Positions 1 to 13,167 of a stretch of 64,000 bases of DNA are shown in pieces. Source of the stretch: Larimichthys crocea. Taxonomy: Eukaryota; Chordata; Actinopteri; Sciaenidae. The stretch is from assembly GCF_000972845.2 (NCBI RefSeq), contig NC_040016.1, positions 17,274,368 through 17,338,367 of the forward strand. Reading direction: 5' to 3'. Each line of letters opens with the position of its first letter. Position 1 is the stretch's first letter. The notes below the pieces were generated by a model, which did not search any database, was not told the origin of the DNA, and worked only from the letters and a program-made list of their open reading frames with translations. Both the position numbers and the translations under genes were made by a program.

Positions 1-611
1 TGTAATTGTACAAATTAGCTTTTGTCATATTGCTTTCCATTAGTTGTAATTTTGGTAACGCTGTTTTTGTCACTGAGCTTTTTTTAAAATCAGTGCCTGT
101 ACATTCTAACGGTGTGCAAATAATTTAACTGAACATCAATAAATAGACCTTAATCAGCACTCTGCAGCAGCATAAAGGCTGGTACCAGTTATAACAGAGA
201 CAGTTATAATTGGCATACACTTCCACACTTCTCCACAAGCCTGTAATTTGCTCTGACCCCTGCTGTACGCACACCAACTGGTAAGACGCAGGCCATCATT
301 ACTATATAAACTCACATTATAAAATATAGCTATACTGGCATAATGTGTACATTAACGTGTCTGCATACAGATACAAACACATACATTCAGTTTTACATGT
401 TGGCCATTTGGCTGACGTTTTATTTTGTATAATAACATTGTGCGGCGACAAGTTAAAGTGCACAAGATTCCAGACTAAAGCTTTAAATGTTTCTGGGGAT
501 ATCAAGCTGCGCTGGGCGTAATGTGCCAAAAGCAATCAGTGAAAAGAGAAATTTAGAAGCGGACAGACTCAAACAGTGATGACTGTGTGGTGCCAGCGTC
601 TGCTCACCCAC
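1..611 (-). other. slc12a5: slc12a5 intron following the TM2 exon (partial)
   Basis: On the minus strand this is the 5' part of the intron after the TM2 exon. I see no exon encoding the expected AGGSYYMISRSLGPEFGG continuation and no recognisable repeat. It is AT-rich unique-looking sequence. Confidence 0.8.
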
Positions 612-666
612 CTGGCACTACTCCATTGGTAGCGATGGCACTCATTGAGATGGCAGTCAGCATGGT
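612..666 (-). CDS. slc12a5: slc12a5 (KCC2) coding exon, probably exon 5: end of TM2
   Basis: This short exon has 55 bases: 18 codons reading TMLTAISMSAIATNGVVP plus the first base of the next codon. The peptide is nearly invariant among vertebrate KCCs and forms the cytosolic half of TM2 and the start of the TM2-TM3 connection. The acceptor is an unbroken pyrimidine tract ending tgtgtag. I placed the donor after CCA-G, before gtgggt, because this gives phase 1 and the Ala-Gly-Gly-Ser continuation known in the family. An alternative gtgagc five bases further on would break the frame. The following exon is not among the remaining 611 bases, so the gene is cut by the window edge after about 147 decoded codons. 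Confidence 0.95.
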
Positions 667-955
667 CTACACAGAGAGGGAGGGGAAGGAAAACAGAAAA
701 TTTGATCAGATTTACCAAATTCTCCATAATATTGTGAATATGAAGAGTTGACTGACAAGTTTATGATCCTTTAAAAAGTATAATTTGTTGTTTTCTTTAA
801 CAAACTATGTCTGAACTGTTTGACAAAGTGAAGAACTGGTTTCCAGCTGAAGAAATTAAGTTCATAATGAATATATATCTAACTAATAAAAGAAATAACA
901 AGGATTCAAAAGGGAAACGTCAGACATGTTAGGAACTCCGTGGGGTTACACTCTG

Positions 956-1295
956 GTTTAGCTGTAGTTTGAGCTAAATGCTAACAGGCTTTGCTCACAA
1001 TGACAATGCAGGTTTACAGAGTTATAAGACTTGATGATGGAGTTAGAGGAAATGTTAAAGGATCCCCAACGTGATTACAATTCATCCTAAAGGGGAACAT
1101 GAATATTTGTACCAACTTTTATGGCAATTCATCCTGTAAATAGAGACATAAGTAAAAGTAAAAAAAAAAAAGATCTGCTGGTGGAGATAAAAGAAAAGTC
1201 AGTAGATCACTTAAGTCATGTACCAAACTTCATGATAAATCACCTCAATAGTTGTTGAGATATTTACCAAAGGGGACCAACAGGCTACCGACACT
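956..1295 (+). repeat. Dispersed repeat family B, copy 1
   Basis: Contains GCTAAATGCTAACAGGC, CATCCTAAAGGGGAACATG and TAGTTGTTGAGATATTTAC in the order of a well-spread fish repeat built on gctaacatgct. The same ordered blocks occur at 22815-23225. It has a poly-A stretch in the middle and is clearly old. Confidence 0.7.
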
Positions 1296-2800
1296 AAATA
1301 GACCCTCGCCGCTACACAATAAACTGTTTTTATGTTCCTAATTTAAAGTCATTCTGCCATTTAGTAAAGGTCACTGCCACTTTTAGAAGTTAACTTTCCA
1401 TATCTTCATTTCCAGCGATCACCGTAACAGTGGCAGGCCTGTGGTAAAAAAACATCCAAATACCCTGTGATGGACGTTACGTGAGGACAACTCCAATTTA
1501 TGCACCAGTGCTAAATGCTAAAGCCGACTGGTTGTTGATTAGATAAATAATTATGCCACGGGGGCCTGTCAACAGCTGTCAGAGCACATTCAGACACCCA
1601 GTGACAACTCTCATGTAATTCCAGTATTAAGCGAGAAGAAAAACACCAGAAGAGATGTAAGGCCATGCTAGAACGGAGATCACTAGTTGCCTGTAACACA
1701 GAGCCAGCCTTCACTGCCCTGCAGAGGAAGAGAGGGAGAGATGCAGGCAGTGCGAGGAAGAATGGTCCAGAAACATGACGGAGTGAGAAATAGAGACATA
1801 GAGATAGCGTGTGCGACAGAGATAGCGTGTGTGACAGTATTAAAAAGACAGCATTAAGATTTCATTATTCTTTCAAACGCTATTGTTGAATTTCTGAGTG
1901 TCTTTTTACATTGTGTGCACATGAAAGAGAGCGACAGAGACAGAAAGAAACACGAGAGACCAGACTGGTAAAAACAAATCACTGTCATCTCTCAAAACAA
2001 CTCCTACCTTTACTTTTCTTTTTCCCTTTTTATTTTTCTGTAAATTCTGCCTCTGCTGTAATTATAGAAAGTTTTCCAACTTTATTGTGCCACTGCTTTC
2101 TCTGTTGTTTCTGTGTTCAAGACTTTTTATAGTCCACATTATTTTTATGCAGCTTCGACAAAGTTTTTGAACATTTCCACATGTCTTTCATGGGTATAAT
2201 TCTACACATATTCTACATTTACAGCAGCAGCAACATGGTGCAGAAGGTGAAGAAGAAGGCAAATAAAATTTGATAACCAACTGCTGCATGTTCTCTATAG
2301 GAACTATAGGCCAATGAAAAATCCAAGGGAAAACATGTCACATTACAACAGCGTAAAGGTATGTTTGATTTTGTAGATTATTAATCAGAGCCTGGCAGAT
2401 ACTTCATATTATTCAGTAAAATTAGTTCAACTCATAATAACGTTCATGTATATGCAGTCTTTTTCTGGCCCAGATTTAATACATTGGTGTCGAATTGTTA
2501 ATGTTGCTTAAAGATGTTTTTGCCAAACTGAATTCACTTCAGATTCAGTTAACTATAACGAAATGTTCACAATCACAATTCTTTAACGCGATATGTTATG
2601 TTAATATGTTTGAAGCCAAGTATTGGACAATAAACACTTTAGAAAAAATTAAAACTCTCAAATATCAATATCAACTTTTAAAATACAGTATCACCCATAA
2701 TTCAACGGTTTATTGGGTTTAATGAGTTTTACTTTTGACATACTCGATGCTTAGTGCTTTGGTACTGAAAGGTGCTGCATCCATAAATGTAACAATACTA

Positions 2801-2882
2801 TAACAATTATTACTAATATTAATAACAATCAATAATAACTCTAACAATTATTACTAATATTAATAACAATCAATAATAACTC
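2801..2882. repeat. Perfect 41-bp tandem duplication
   Basis: Two identical 41-bp units, beginning TAACAATTATTACTAATATT, at 2801-2841 and 2842-2882. Perfect identity implies a recent event, or slippage in AT-rich DNA. Confidence 0.95.
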
Positions 2883-5754
2883 TTTTTTGCTACCTTATCA
2901 CATTACCATGGTGTTCTTGGATGAAATCACATTATTTTTATTTAGTTTTCTTAGACCAGTAAGAAGAAAAAAAAAACACTAGAGAGAGTGAGATCTATAA
3001 TGGAAGTGTGGTGAGTCCCAGCCGGTTATGTTCGCCTATCATTACGTCCGTCTCTGTGAAGACTGTAATGTGGTTAGTGTCACCTGAGGGCCCGATGGAC
3101 TGACGATCAGGAGTGAAGAATGAGTGGGACTGGGCTCCATTCCTCTCTGTAATCTGGTCATAATGAGGCCACAAGCTCTCCTCTCACCACAGCAGATAAG
3201 ACAGTAATTGTTTAAGTGTTTTATCTGATGTGGGAAGCGGCCATGTAGAGGTAGTCCGTCGCATACTGACTCACTGAATCACCACACAACTGTACAGGAC
3301 GGCCACCAATGGATTTATACGATTTAGACTTGGTGGTAGAGGCAGATATGGTTGGTGTACTGTACGTTACAGGTGAAACAGGACTCAGGGTTACATGGTA
3401 AGGTAAAAAGGCAATATGAATCAGATATATGAACATCAAAATTGACCCATTTTGACGTTTGACAGCAGTAAAAATTCCCTACGTCATTCTTTTAATCTGA
3501 AATTTAATGACTTTTCCTAAAGTGACCCAAAATACATTTGAGTCGTCGGAAGACTAGAAAGGCCCTATATACTGTAAGTACAGTCCATTTCCCATTTATT
3601 GTAGATGTATCCTTTTTTGTGTCTAGACATATTTTGTCTGGATCATGACAAGCTCCAGATAGTATACAGTAGCAACTATGACCTTTTAAAACTCACACCA
3701 GCATTTTGTCTCTGGTGAGATTGGTAATTTCACTTCTCTCCTCTGTTTTTTTTTTTTTTTTGTATGAAATCCTATTTCTCACTTTACCTTTACTTTTAGC
3801 AGTGTCCTACTTTCACTGCACATGACCCTCCGGGCGTCAACTGCAGACAGGGACATTAACAAATGTCATCAATCAGCTGCTGTCACAAACACAGAAGATC
3901 GCTGTGACCGTCCTGCTAAGTTTGGACTCGTCTCACAAGGTCACACTTTGATTTGCCGCTCATGTAAATGAACTTCATGTGCCCTAAGGAGCAGATACCA
4001 TAGACTAAATATCTAAAAACTCAAGGCTAACTTTCGTATCCTTTCGTTTTGTCTCAGATGATTGATGGCCAACTAGTCCAACTACTTTACCTGATGACTT
4101 TATGTGTGATTCAGCACCTGATTGGTGGACTAGCACTGGAGGCAGCAGTGCTCTGCAGGATATGCAGCGTCTTTTTTCCCACTGACCCAGAGCCTGTGGC
4201 CTGTTTTTATCGTCCCACTTTCAGGCAGTGCAGGTAACCTAAAACTGTGAAGGTTTGAGACTTTTCTTGAGTATACACCGTACTCTGGTTTGCTAACACT
4301 ACCTTTCTCTATGAAGCCTGGAGTCAGTGCCTATACCTCCACGCTCACATGCCCCCACAAGCCCACTGGCTTCCTAGCGTGCCACTAGAAAACGTCAGAT
4401 TATGCCACCGCGCCATCTGTCTTCTTCACATGAGCAACAGCTTACATATCAGATAAAAGATTTCCTTCCAAGGCAGTGTGAATGCTAGAAAAATTTGAAT
4501 AATTGCTAAGCCATCATGATTATGGGCTGATCCCAGAGAACATAATGAAGACGCTAATTTTCATTTTTAAGAAAAGACCGCTCGCTGATATATCCGTGAC
4601 ACTGACTACAAAGGACACTTTAGATCTGTTTCTTCCCAAAGCTACAGACAAACTCTGTTCCGGCCTTTAGTCGACCTCTACAGTTGAGCGGAAATTGGTT
4701 TTGACAGGAATGGAGTTTTCGCGCTGCCCTGAGAGCGAGCTTCATTAGTATGCTTCATTACACAAATGCAGAATACTTTTGTTAAGTACAACTTCATCAA
4801 TTCACTTACAATAAGTAAAGTAGAAGTCTATTTTCAGTGCACTGTTTGTCACTTGAAAACTCCTGTGGATGGTATACTGTAGAAGTCAAAAGTGTCAGGT
4901 GAAGGAGATGGAGGTGATTTTTTTAGTTTCAGACTGACATCGGGGGATCGAGACTGAGCGCGAGAGGATGAGATGCAGCTGTGTGAGAGGGAGGAGGAGG
5001 TGGAGGTGGCAAAGCAGGACAAAAATTGGATGGTAGGTGGAAAGAGAAGAAGCAAAAGAGAAGGAGAGAGAGGAAATAATGAGACAGTAAAATAAAAAAA
5101 AAGTGTTGGAGAAATTGAGGGAGAGATGAGAGTAAAAAATGAAAGGGATGAGGAGAGAAAAGCATCCTTAGCATAGCAAATAAATCACCTTTCTCCTCTC
5201 ACCATTTGGATTCAAGACCTGGAAGTAATGAGGAAGGCCAAACAACAGATGACTTTCCATCTAGAATATTAAACCTCATTTTATCTTTGTGACAAGCCTG
5301 CATTCATTATCATGGCTAAAAATACACACATGCAGAGCATGTTTGAATATGTCGGCTCAGAGGAACGCTGTCTGAAGTCATATGCTCACTTTTAAAATGC
5401 GTGTGTGTGTATAATTTCATGGTTAATGGTATAATGTGTCAGAGCTGTTCCTCACAGAGGCGCATTTGTCGAATAATAATGATTCTCAGAATGTGTGCGG
5501 CTTCGTCGGCTCGTTAATGTTCTGTCAAAATGCTGCGTGACAGAAAAATAATGGTGTAAGTGTTGGACAGATATGAGCTGCTGTGATTGAGCGTCTAATG
5601 AAAAGTGCTCTGTCAGTGATATCCCATCATGCATTCATGTGAATAAAACATGGGGTCATGCTGTATATTATCAAGCTTTACAACATGCGTGATCCCGGCA
5701 CTCTTCAAGTCCTGTGGATTTCACCGAGGTTGGGATCGCTGTATACATGCATGT

Positions 5755-5780
5755 ACACACACACACACACACACACACAC
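5755..5780. repeat. (AC)13 microsatellite
   Basis: Uninterrupted AC repeat inside the slc12a5 intron. Confidence 0.98.
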
Positions 5781-5948
5781 CCTCTCTCATGGTGTGTTGC
5801 TGACAATCCCTGGAGGGCTGGGTGGTTATGTGTTATGTAAGGAGCTCAGGATGAGAGAAGAGGTGGGGGTTTCTCACACACACCGTTCATGCTCAGGCTT
5901 ATCGCCCCGGGGCTCTGCAATGAACATGGTGTGACTGATAAGAAATAA

Positions 5949-5970
5949 GTGTGTGTGTGTGTGTGTGTGA

Positions 5971-6001
<31 letters not shown>

Positions 6002-6008
6002 GAGGGAA

Positions 6009-6039
<31 letters not shown>
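5949..6039. repeat. Compound (GT)n-(GA)n microsatellite
   Basis: GT tract with one GA interruption, passing into two GA tracts separated by ggagggaaagc. Apparent frames across it are low-complexity artefacts. Confidence 0.97.
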
Positions 6040-6042
<3 letters not shown>

Positions 6043-7714
6043 GGTGAGAAAAAATGAGCAAGGAACAGAATGTGTGTGGTTAAATGCTCAGCGGTATATG
6101 ACATGTAAAGGCATTTTAGTGTGCGTGTGTGAAAGTGTAAGATTGTAAGATTCCTGTCAAACTGAGTGTGAGCCAGCTTTGATCTTGCGCGTTTTGAAGC
6201 TATTATTAGTATAAAATTGAGCTCTATATTTTTAAAGCATCCATAGAATAGCTCATCTTTTAGAAAATAAATAAACTAACACGTTACCTGTGATAAAAGT
6301 TGTGTCAAATTCAAGTTCTGAGTTTGTCAGACCAAAGAAGTAGAAGAAGTGTTAATAACCCACCAGCCAAATTCGAATAATTAAAAATATCTTTCAGTTT
6401 ATGAAATTAGGTGTCAAAATCAGGTAGTAATTTGTGTTCTCAGCTCCAGGACTGTGGGGGCGTGTCCGGTGAATGTGCTGAAGCCACGCCCACTCGTGGG
6501 AGCAGTCAAGCAGCATTTTTGAAGCGACTAAAACAGAAAATGACATGACTAACTTTTAAACACTCTGAGCGAGATGAATTAATCTCTATCTCTCTGCTAT
6601 GGGTGCAGGGGTACAGATAGAGGGGGTATGCTCAGGTTAGCCTCAGTGTGTCATCGAGCCACCCTTTAGGACCGCCCAAAAAATCCTGAACTGAAAACTG
6701 GTGAAAAACTGTTTTACCTCTAACTCCACATCTCAGTAATATATCGTTCAGTCTTTTCACATGCTTATCATTTTCCAACATATTTAATGTATTTTGAAGG
6801 AAATCTCGGAATTACCATTACACAGACTTTACATGTCGTATCAGCTTTCAAATTAGTACCAGAATCAATACAAATACATACTGCTCTCCTTTAGCATGCT
6901 GTTTCAAAGCCCTCTCTACACTGTCACAGAGAAACATGATTGGGAAGCATATTGCCTGTGTGTCTGTGCAGGCAACTTTGCTATGGTTGGGATTTGAGGG
7001 GGTTGTTCTATAAATATACTCCGTGCTAGAGGAGAATCTAGGCTGCACAAACACACAGACATGCCAACATACAGTCCTGCCACGACACAAACGGCAAAAC
7101 CAGAGAAAAGATACACAACCCTGACAAGCTGATAGACCTCACAGTTTGAATTCAGACGCAAAAACATAAACATACAGAATCATTCTTCAATCCTGAATAG
7201 ATGAAATGTTAGGAAGTCGAGGAGGAGGAGACGCGTTATATGTTTCCTGACAATCAAATGTATCAAACAAGTCAAACACAATCAGTTTGTAACAGCAACT
7301 CGGATCCCTGACAGCAGCGCTGCCAATCCGGTGGGACACTGTCTTTTGTGATTCGAGTCTCAAGGCCACGACGGGGGTGTCAGTCCAACACCAAAGTCAC
7401 TCTGACACATGACAGCTCCATGGCACTGACGTTAATGTGATCCAGGGAACATCACAGTGTGTCATCATCCATTTTGTTCTTTTTACAGATTGAATGGGAC
7501 TGAATGGTAAAACTTTAAAATGCATCTGGAGCAATGAAAGAGCGGCCGCTTCATTCTTTCTCCATAACTCAAGGGGAACCTTGTTCGGTAAAAAAGCTGA
7601 TGTCACGTGACTGCAGTTACAGCGACATCATACTTCACCAATAGTATGATCAAACTGGATAAAATAAGATAAATACTGCTCCCTTGAAATGCTGCCTTAA
7701 TGAAGCTTGAAGCA

Positions 7715-7800
7715 CCTTTTTAAAACCTTTATTTTACTAGGCAATACATTAAGAACGATTCCTTATTTACACTATAAGCCTGGCCAGAAAACACTTGTAG
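7715..7800 (+). repeat. Possible old DNA-transposon-derived repeat
   Basis: CCTTTATTTTACTAGGCAAT, ACATTAAGAACGATTCCTTA and TTTACACTATAAGCCTGGCC follow the tttatttaactaggcaagtcagttaagaacaaattcttattt pattern that I recall from fish Tc1-associated repeats. Assignment by memory only. Confidence 0.35.
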
Positions 7801-9669
7801 GGGGAACGAGGCGGGGGTAAGCAAACAAGTACATTAAACAAAAAAAGTGACTAAATAACACTTTAGAAAGTAAAAACAGTTACTAGGTTCCAAAGGCAAT
7901 GAAACGTTGAAACACTAAAGTATGTTATGATGCCAATAGACTGCAGTGCTAGTCGCATATTGGTCCACAACTCAGGCAGTGATAAGGAACAATAATATAA
8001 GGTAGAAAACAAGAGGACTGTTATCATAAATTCTGTTGCCGATGCATGTTTTGCAATCATACGTGTGCATGTACAGATGTTTAGATGTGATGTGTCTGCA
8101 GATGTTCTTTTTTTTGTCATTGACAAATCACATCAAAATGACGGACACAGACAATGAATTTATCCTTTTAACAAATAAAGTAATCTTATCCCTCTGTGCC
8201 ACAGATCTCCAAAAACTATTAAAAAAAAAACACATTACTGAGCCACGCTGTTGCACTGATTGACATGTTCCTTCATTACCATAAAAATAGGCACCGTAGT
8301 GTATTCTGAGTCGATCCCACATCCACCATCCTGCTGTCGTAAATACTCACTAGCATCCGAATATAGTCCCCAAGAAATGCACAATTTACTTCTATTGAGT
8401 AGCGTTTGCTGAAAACTACAATGCCCGCTGTTTTATGAAATTATGGAGCCTTTTAATAAAACATTTTTTTAAATGAAAGTACAAAATCATGACCAATTTT
8501 TCACGAGTCTTGGAGTGGGAATGAATGGGCTCATGGGAAACAAACAGACTATTACGTACATTGGTGGTTTTGGTCTTGGGATTTGTTGACAAGAACAAAA
8601 ATATAGAAACTCACCAAAGTTATCATTTAACATGAACATATTGTTAGGAGTTTGCTGATTAAACTGGATTAACAATGCAGTTGTCTCAAAAATGTAAAAA
8701 AAAAAATATTACAGGAGGGCTGAAGAGACTCGAAATTATTGGTGAATGTTTAGTGTTTCAGTGCACTGGAAAATATCCTGCCTCCATTACATATCTTTGT
8801 CACATGGGATTATTTCTAAAACGTGTAGTTACATAAATAAAGAATATCGGCTAATATATTGGAATTTTACTCTCTATTATCAGTATCTGGCCCCCAAAAA
8901 TCAAGTATCAGTCAGACTCTAGAAGAAACGTTATTTAGAGTCTGCATTTAGAGACTCTGAGACAATTTATGAGTCTTTGTGGAGGTTTGAAGGGCAGCTA
9001 AATCTTCAGACATGAAGAGGCTGCACAAACTAATCAGGAATGCCGGCTCTATGCCCGACCCGTTTTTTGGACTCCACACAGGAGGTGGGAAAGAAGAGAA
9101 TTATGGCCAAGATATCAGCACAGAAAGGACAGGATGTTATATGTGATTTTATACTAGCATTTCATGATAGAGCAAATCTTCTTGTTGTGTTTTTTGGCTA
9201 ATCTAGTGAATAAATTATCTGATAAATCAATGTACTTTATCGCATTTATGCAAGAGCCATATAAAAATGCTGCTCAGTGATTTGCAGCATTGCCCACAAT
9301 GGCTTAAACCAACCAAAGAAGCAGTATTAAAGTGATTGTTGTATAAATGTTAAACTAAATTTGTCATAATCTAATCCCGGCAGCTCATTAGATTCTTTCT
9401 TTCCGGTGTCCTCAGTCCTCAATTAATGTAATGATAGTGAACATCTGGTATATTTTAGTACTGCACAGCTCATTACCCATCCTCTCTCTACTTCTATGTG
9501 TGCTATTACATGCGTATCTCCATTTTAAGGTCATACTTTAATGACACGTTCAAAAACGTGTGAACATCTCAATCCAGGATAACCCAGGTTAGCCTGCTGC
9601 CCTTTCCCCACCCACCGCCACACAATGCTGAGACCGAAGGGCTAAAGTAAAAGTAGGCAACACACTCAC

Positions 9670-9816
9670 TGTTGCACAGCACATGAAGACGATGACGAAA
9701 GTCCCAATGACACCTCCAATTCCCACCAACCAGGTCATCCTGAGGAAGAGGATCACTCCGAAGATGTTCTGGATGCACGGCAGATAGACGCCCATCAGAG
9801 TGCCGAGCTGGGGGGC
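9670..9816 (-). CDS. slc12a5: slc12a5 (KCC2) coding exon, probably exon 4: TM1 and start of TM2
   Basis: The exon has 147 bases, 49 whole codons, starting APQLGTLMGVYLPC. TM1 follows as IQNIFGVILFLRMTWLVG, then TM2 begins at GVIGTFVIVFMCCAT. In KCC structures the unwound part of TM1 helps form the ion sites: main-chain atoms of the Asn-Ile pair contribute to K+ binding and the Gly-Val-Ile run to Cl- binding. All of these residues are intact here (exon residues 17-18 and 20-22). The acceptor is a long pyrimidine tract ending cttccag; the donor is ACA followed by gtgagt, close to consensus. Both ends are phase 0. The Met in LRMTW and the GIGGVIG loop differ from the LRLTW form I recall in mammalian KCCs, so they may be lineage features. 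Confidence 0.97.
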
Positions 9817-10689
9817 CTGGAAGAGGACGAGGGGAGACGTTAGTCAAACCTGTGGAGATGTCATCTTTGTTTCTACATTTCCCAGTCACGACTTGACTCT
9901 GCCCACACTGTGACACAGTTTTTAATTGATAAAACTTCAGGTTTAATTTGAAATCTATCAGCTATCCGACTACAGGAGGTAAATGTTTATCTAAGTATCA
10001 TTTGCTTATTTGCTATAAGCCTGACTCACCAGATGTGCAGCACTTACTGAGTGACTCCTGCTTCACTTTGGGCATCTACAAGAATCGATAAAAGTCAACA
10101 CACCAGCCGTGCATGCTGGGAATCACAGTGTGAAAATTTGCTATACTTTCTGTGTCTTATCTTTTTTTTCTCAGAGGGTCATGTGCAAAGAAAACACACC
10201 ACAGATGGTCACACTGCCATGAAGGCAAAACACATTTACTTGTAGGACTTCACAGATTGTTAGTTTCAAAGACCCAATTTGTGATTGTAATATGGTGCTC
10301 TGGGTTAAAAAAGCTTTTTTTATTTATTGTAAATATTTGCTTTTTTCAGTGTTCTTTCATTTATTCTTGTTACTGTTGTTGCTTAACATTCATTTTAAAC
10401 TGTACAATTTAAGTATTTAAAAGTTAAAAGGCTCAGTTCTTCCATCTTCATCATCTGGCAAATTATGCCTCTTAATTGCTGTTTGTTTAATTTAAGGAAT
10501 CCCCACAATGCTTTCTGTAAAACCTTTGTTGATTTCCAGAACAATAATTACTTCGAGTCAAGGAAACAAAAAAAAAAACTTTAAGATCAGTAGGCAGCCA
10601 GGGGACCAATCTTTCAGTGGACGGATGGATTATTATTTAATTTCTTTACAGGCTCATTGCAGTGGATTTGTTCTAGTTGCTTTTGCTGC

Positions 10690-10710
10690 AGTGCTGTCCC
10701 TGGTGTAGAT
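10690..10710 (-). promoter_or_regulatory. RE1/NRSE-like motif in slc12a5 intron
   Basis: Read on the gene's own strand the sequence is ATCTACACC, AG, GGACAGCACT. It matches the REST consensus TTCAGCACCnnGGACAGCGCC at both core blocks (CACC and GGACAGC), with the correct two-base spacing and about five mismatches elsewhere. KCC2 is known in mammals to carry RE1 elements that bind REST, including one within intron 1. Here the site lies 0.9 kb upstream, in transcription terms, of the TM1 exon. The match is by eye and could be chance. Confidence 0.35.
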
Positions 10711-10930
10711 CAGTGGACAAAAGGAAAGCTGCTGTACGTCCTCGTACACAACAAGAATCGGTTTCATGGCCATTCCATCAAAGGCGATTACTGACACTTG
10801 GAGACTGAAGAAGTATTTTGTCGCAATTCTGATTGATTAATAGCAGGTTTCTTTACCTGAAGGTTTTTAGGATGTTCTGTGTGTGTTTGTGTGTTTATGT
10901 GCCTATTTATTTGTGTACAGTATATGGACC

Positions 10931-10957
10931 TGTGTGTGTGTGTGTGTGTGTGTGTGT
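10931..10957. repeat. (TG)n microsatellite
   Basis: Pure TG tract followed by imperfect TGTGTTTG units. Confidence 0.97.
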
Positions 10958-12553
10958 TTGTGTGTTTGTGTGATGGCATTTATTAAATCTGAAGGACACA
11001 TCAGGTGACCCTGTACATAATAGAGAAATATTCATTTCCTGCTCAAGGACAGCTTGGCCAATGAAGGGTAATTATGTCAATATCCAGCCATGACCCATTT
11101 TACCAAGTGAGAGCTCAGGCTGTCACTTCATTACATCACAGATAACACATGGACAAACCTTCTCTGCTGCATCTCTGAGCTTAAATGCAGATAAACAGGA
11201 TGAATGGGAGGCTGATTAGCTGTTTTTGCCAGGAAAGATCTTGATACATGTGAGGATTTGTCGCACAAGGGTGTTTATTCCCCACATTATTATTTACAAG
11301 AGTTGTCTGTGAGATTATTTTTTAGGGTAGGATTTCAGTCTAAGATGGATAAAAATAAAACTCCAGCAGACAACACAAATCAGACAAACTGGTTCTATAT
11401 AAAGCTCTGAGGGCTCTGTCCTTCAAATCAAAAAAACTTTTCACCAAACAAGAATGTGATTGTATTGATGCAAAACATCTACAAACAGTCCTAATGTCCT
11501 AAGTATCCACTATAGCAGTATGTGCTCTCAAAACTTTCGCCATGGATGAAAAGAACAATCCCACAATGCAATGCCCCCGTTTTATAGATGATACAATTAC
11601 TGCTGACAACACAAAATCATGATACCGTAAGTGTCTAAAACCTCAATTTACTGCTCACTGTTGAGTAAACGATTAAGAGTTTATGATAAAGGGGAGATAA
11701 TAAAGTAGTGAATGAGGGAGTAGTTTTGAAGCCAATGTTTTTTAGTGAGTGTGTCTGTTTTGTTTGTATCGTGCATAAAACACACATGCACAATCACATG
11801 GGCGCTGTAATTCCTGCCATCGGTTTCAGGCTCTTCTACTCAGCAACAGCTGGTATGGGGTAACATGCCAAGAAACGTAACAATGTGCCAACAAAGACAG
11901 TGAAGAAGAAGACCAAACAAACACGGATGGAACCACAATTTTAAATATTTTAAAAACTGGCTTTGCTACTGTTTAGCATTGAAGCAAATGCATTCATTAG
12001 ATTTGTAAGACCTCAAGGATAGTGAGAAAAACTAAATGTATACACAGCTCCACACAGAGCCTTTAATACTGCATACTGCAGTTATATTTTGTCGATCAAA
12101 TCTGCACTAAAGAAATAACAAAATATGTTCCATTATTAGACTTTTAAAACTCTCCAGTCCAGGATCAATGTTGAGTATCAGTTGGACTGTAATCTTTAAT
12201 CTGTTAATCTTTTGTCTTGTGTCTCCAAAATGCATGATGAAATAATGATAATGATTTGGAAAGTACCTTAAACACTGGTTGGTTATCAGCGATGGCTTCT
12301 AATTCTGTTTCTTTAAAAGTGGTGATTACATTTGCTGAAACCCAATGGACACTACACAAGATGGAGGATTAAAAAAAAGCCCTGCAATAGGTAGCGACAG
12401 CAGATGTTAAATTCATAAACCACACTTTTAATCAAATCATCCTGACAAGTGGCTGACATCAAATGAATAATATTGTGTCTGATGCTACAGTATGTGATTT
12501 GTTTTGGAGAGGCTCGCTTTCCGGCATTAATAATGCACTGTTTGCAGGAGAGG

Positions 12554-12559
12554 AGGAGA

Positions 12560-12590
<31 letters not shown>
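12554..12590. repeat. (GA)n microsatellite
   Basis: GA tract with a single ACAG interruption. Confidence 0.96.
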
Positions 12591-13167
12591 CAAGTCCAAA
12601 CAGGTTTTGCAAATATAATTATCTTCTAATTTCCTTTAGATAAACAACAGAGCAAGAGCTCACACTCTGAACTGTAATTAGTGAGCTTATCGCTTTAGAG
12701 ACCTGGCTGTGAGAACAGCAAAAGGCTTTTAGACATGTCGAATCATATCATATCATATTATATGCTATGTGCACATATACTGCATTTATTGTGTCACATC
12801 ATTATATGAGATTACATCAGCATGTGATATCCAGTAGTGTGACAGGTATGCAGGCAACTTATCACACATGTTGTGCAGCCAACTCTGGCACCTGATTCTT
12901 AGCTAACTTGATATACTACTTCATATAATCTTAACTTTAACTTTTTTAACAAGATATTCACTGTTAACAAACACGTTGACTGCATTTCCTTCCTCATAAA
13001 ACACAATGAAAGTTTGAAACCTGCATTGCTTACATACATTTTTATATGCAAGCATTCTTATACCTCTCTGCATTCATTTGCACATTTCTGCTTCTTTGGC
13101 GCTTTACTACCACCTGTTGATCAGTGGAATAACACGAAACCAATGGCAGGAATGTGTATCAACCAGG

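Larger units (their letters stand above)
667..9669 (-). other. slc12a5: slc12a5 intron between the TM1 and TM2 exons (9.0 kb)
   Basis: The phases of the flanking exons match across it (phase 0 to phase 0), so no coding exon is missing. It contains a diverged dispersed repeat (956-1295), a perfect 41-bp tandem duplication (2801-2882), several microsatellites (5755-6039) and a possible old DNA-transposon tail (7715-7800). The rest shows no recognisable gene on either strand; reading frames are short and low-complexity. Confidence 0.85.

Noticed and set aside
9569..9916. 115-codon minus-strand frame overlapping the TM1 exon
   Set aside because: It is out of frame with the KCC2 peptide and runs through both splice sites; it is a shadow of the real exon.
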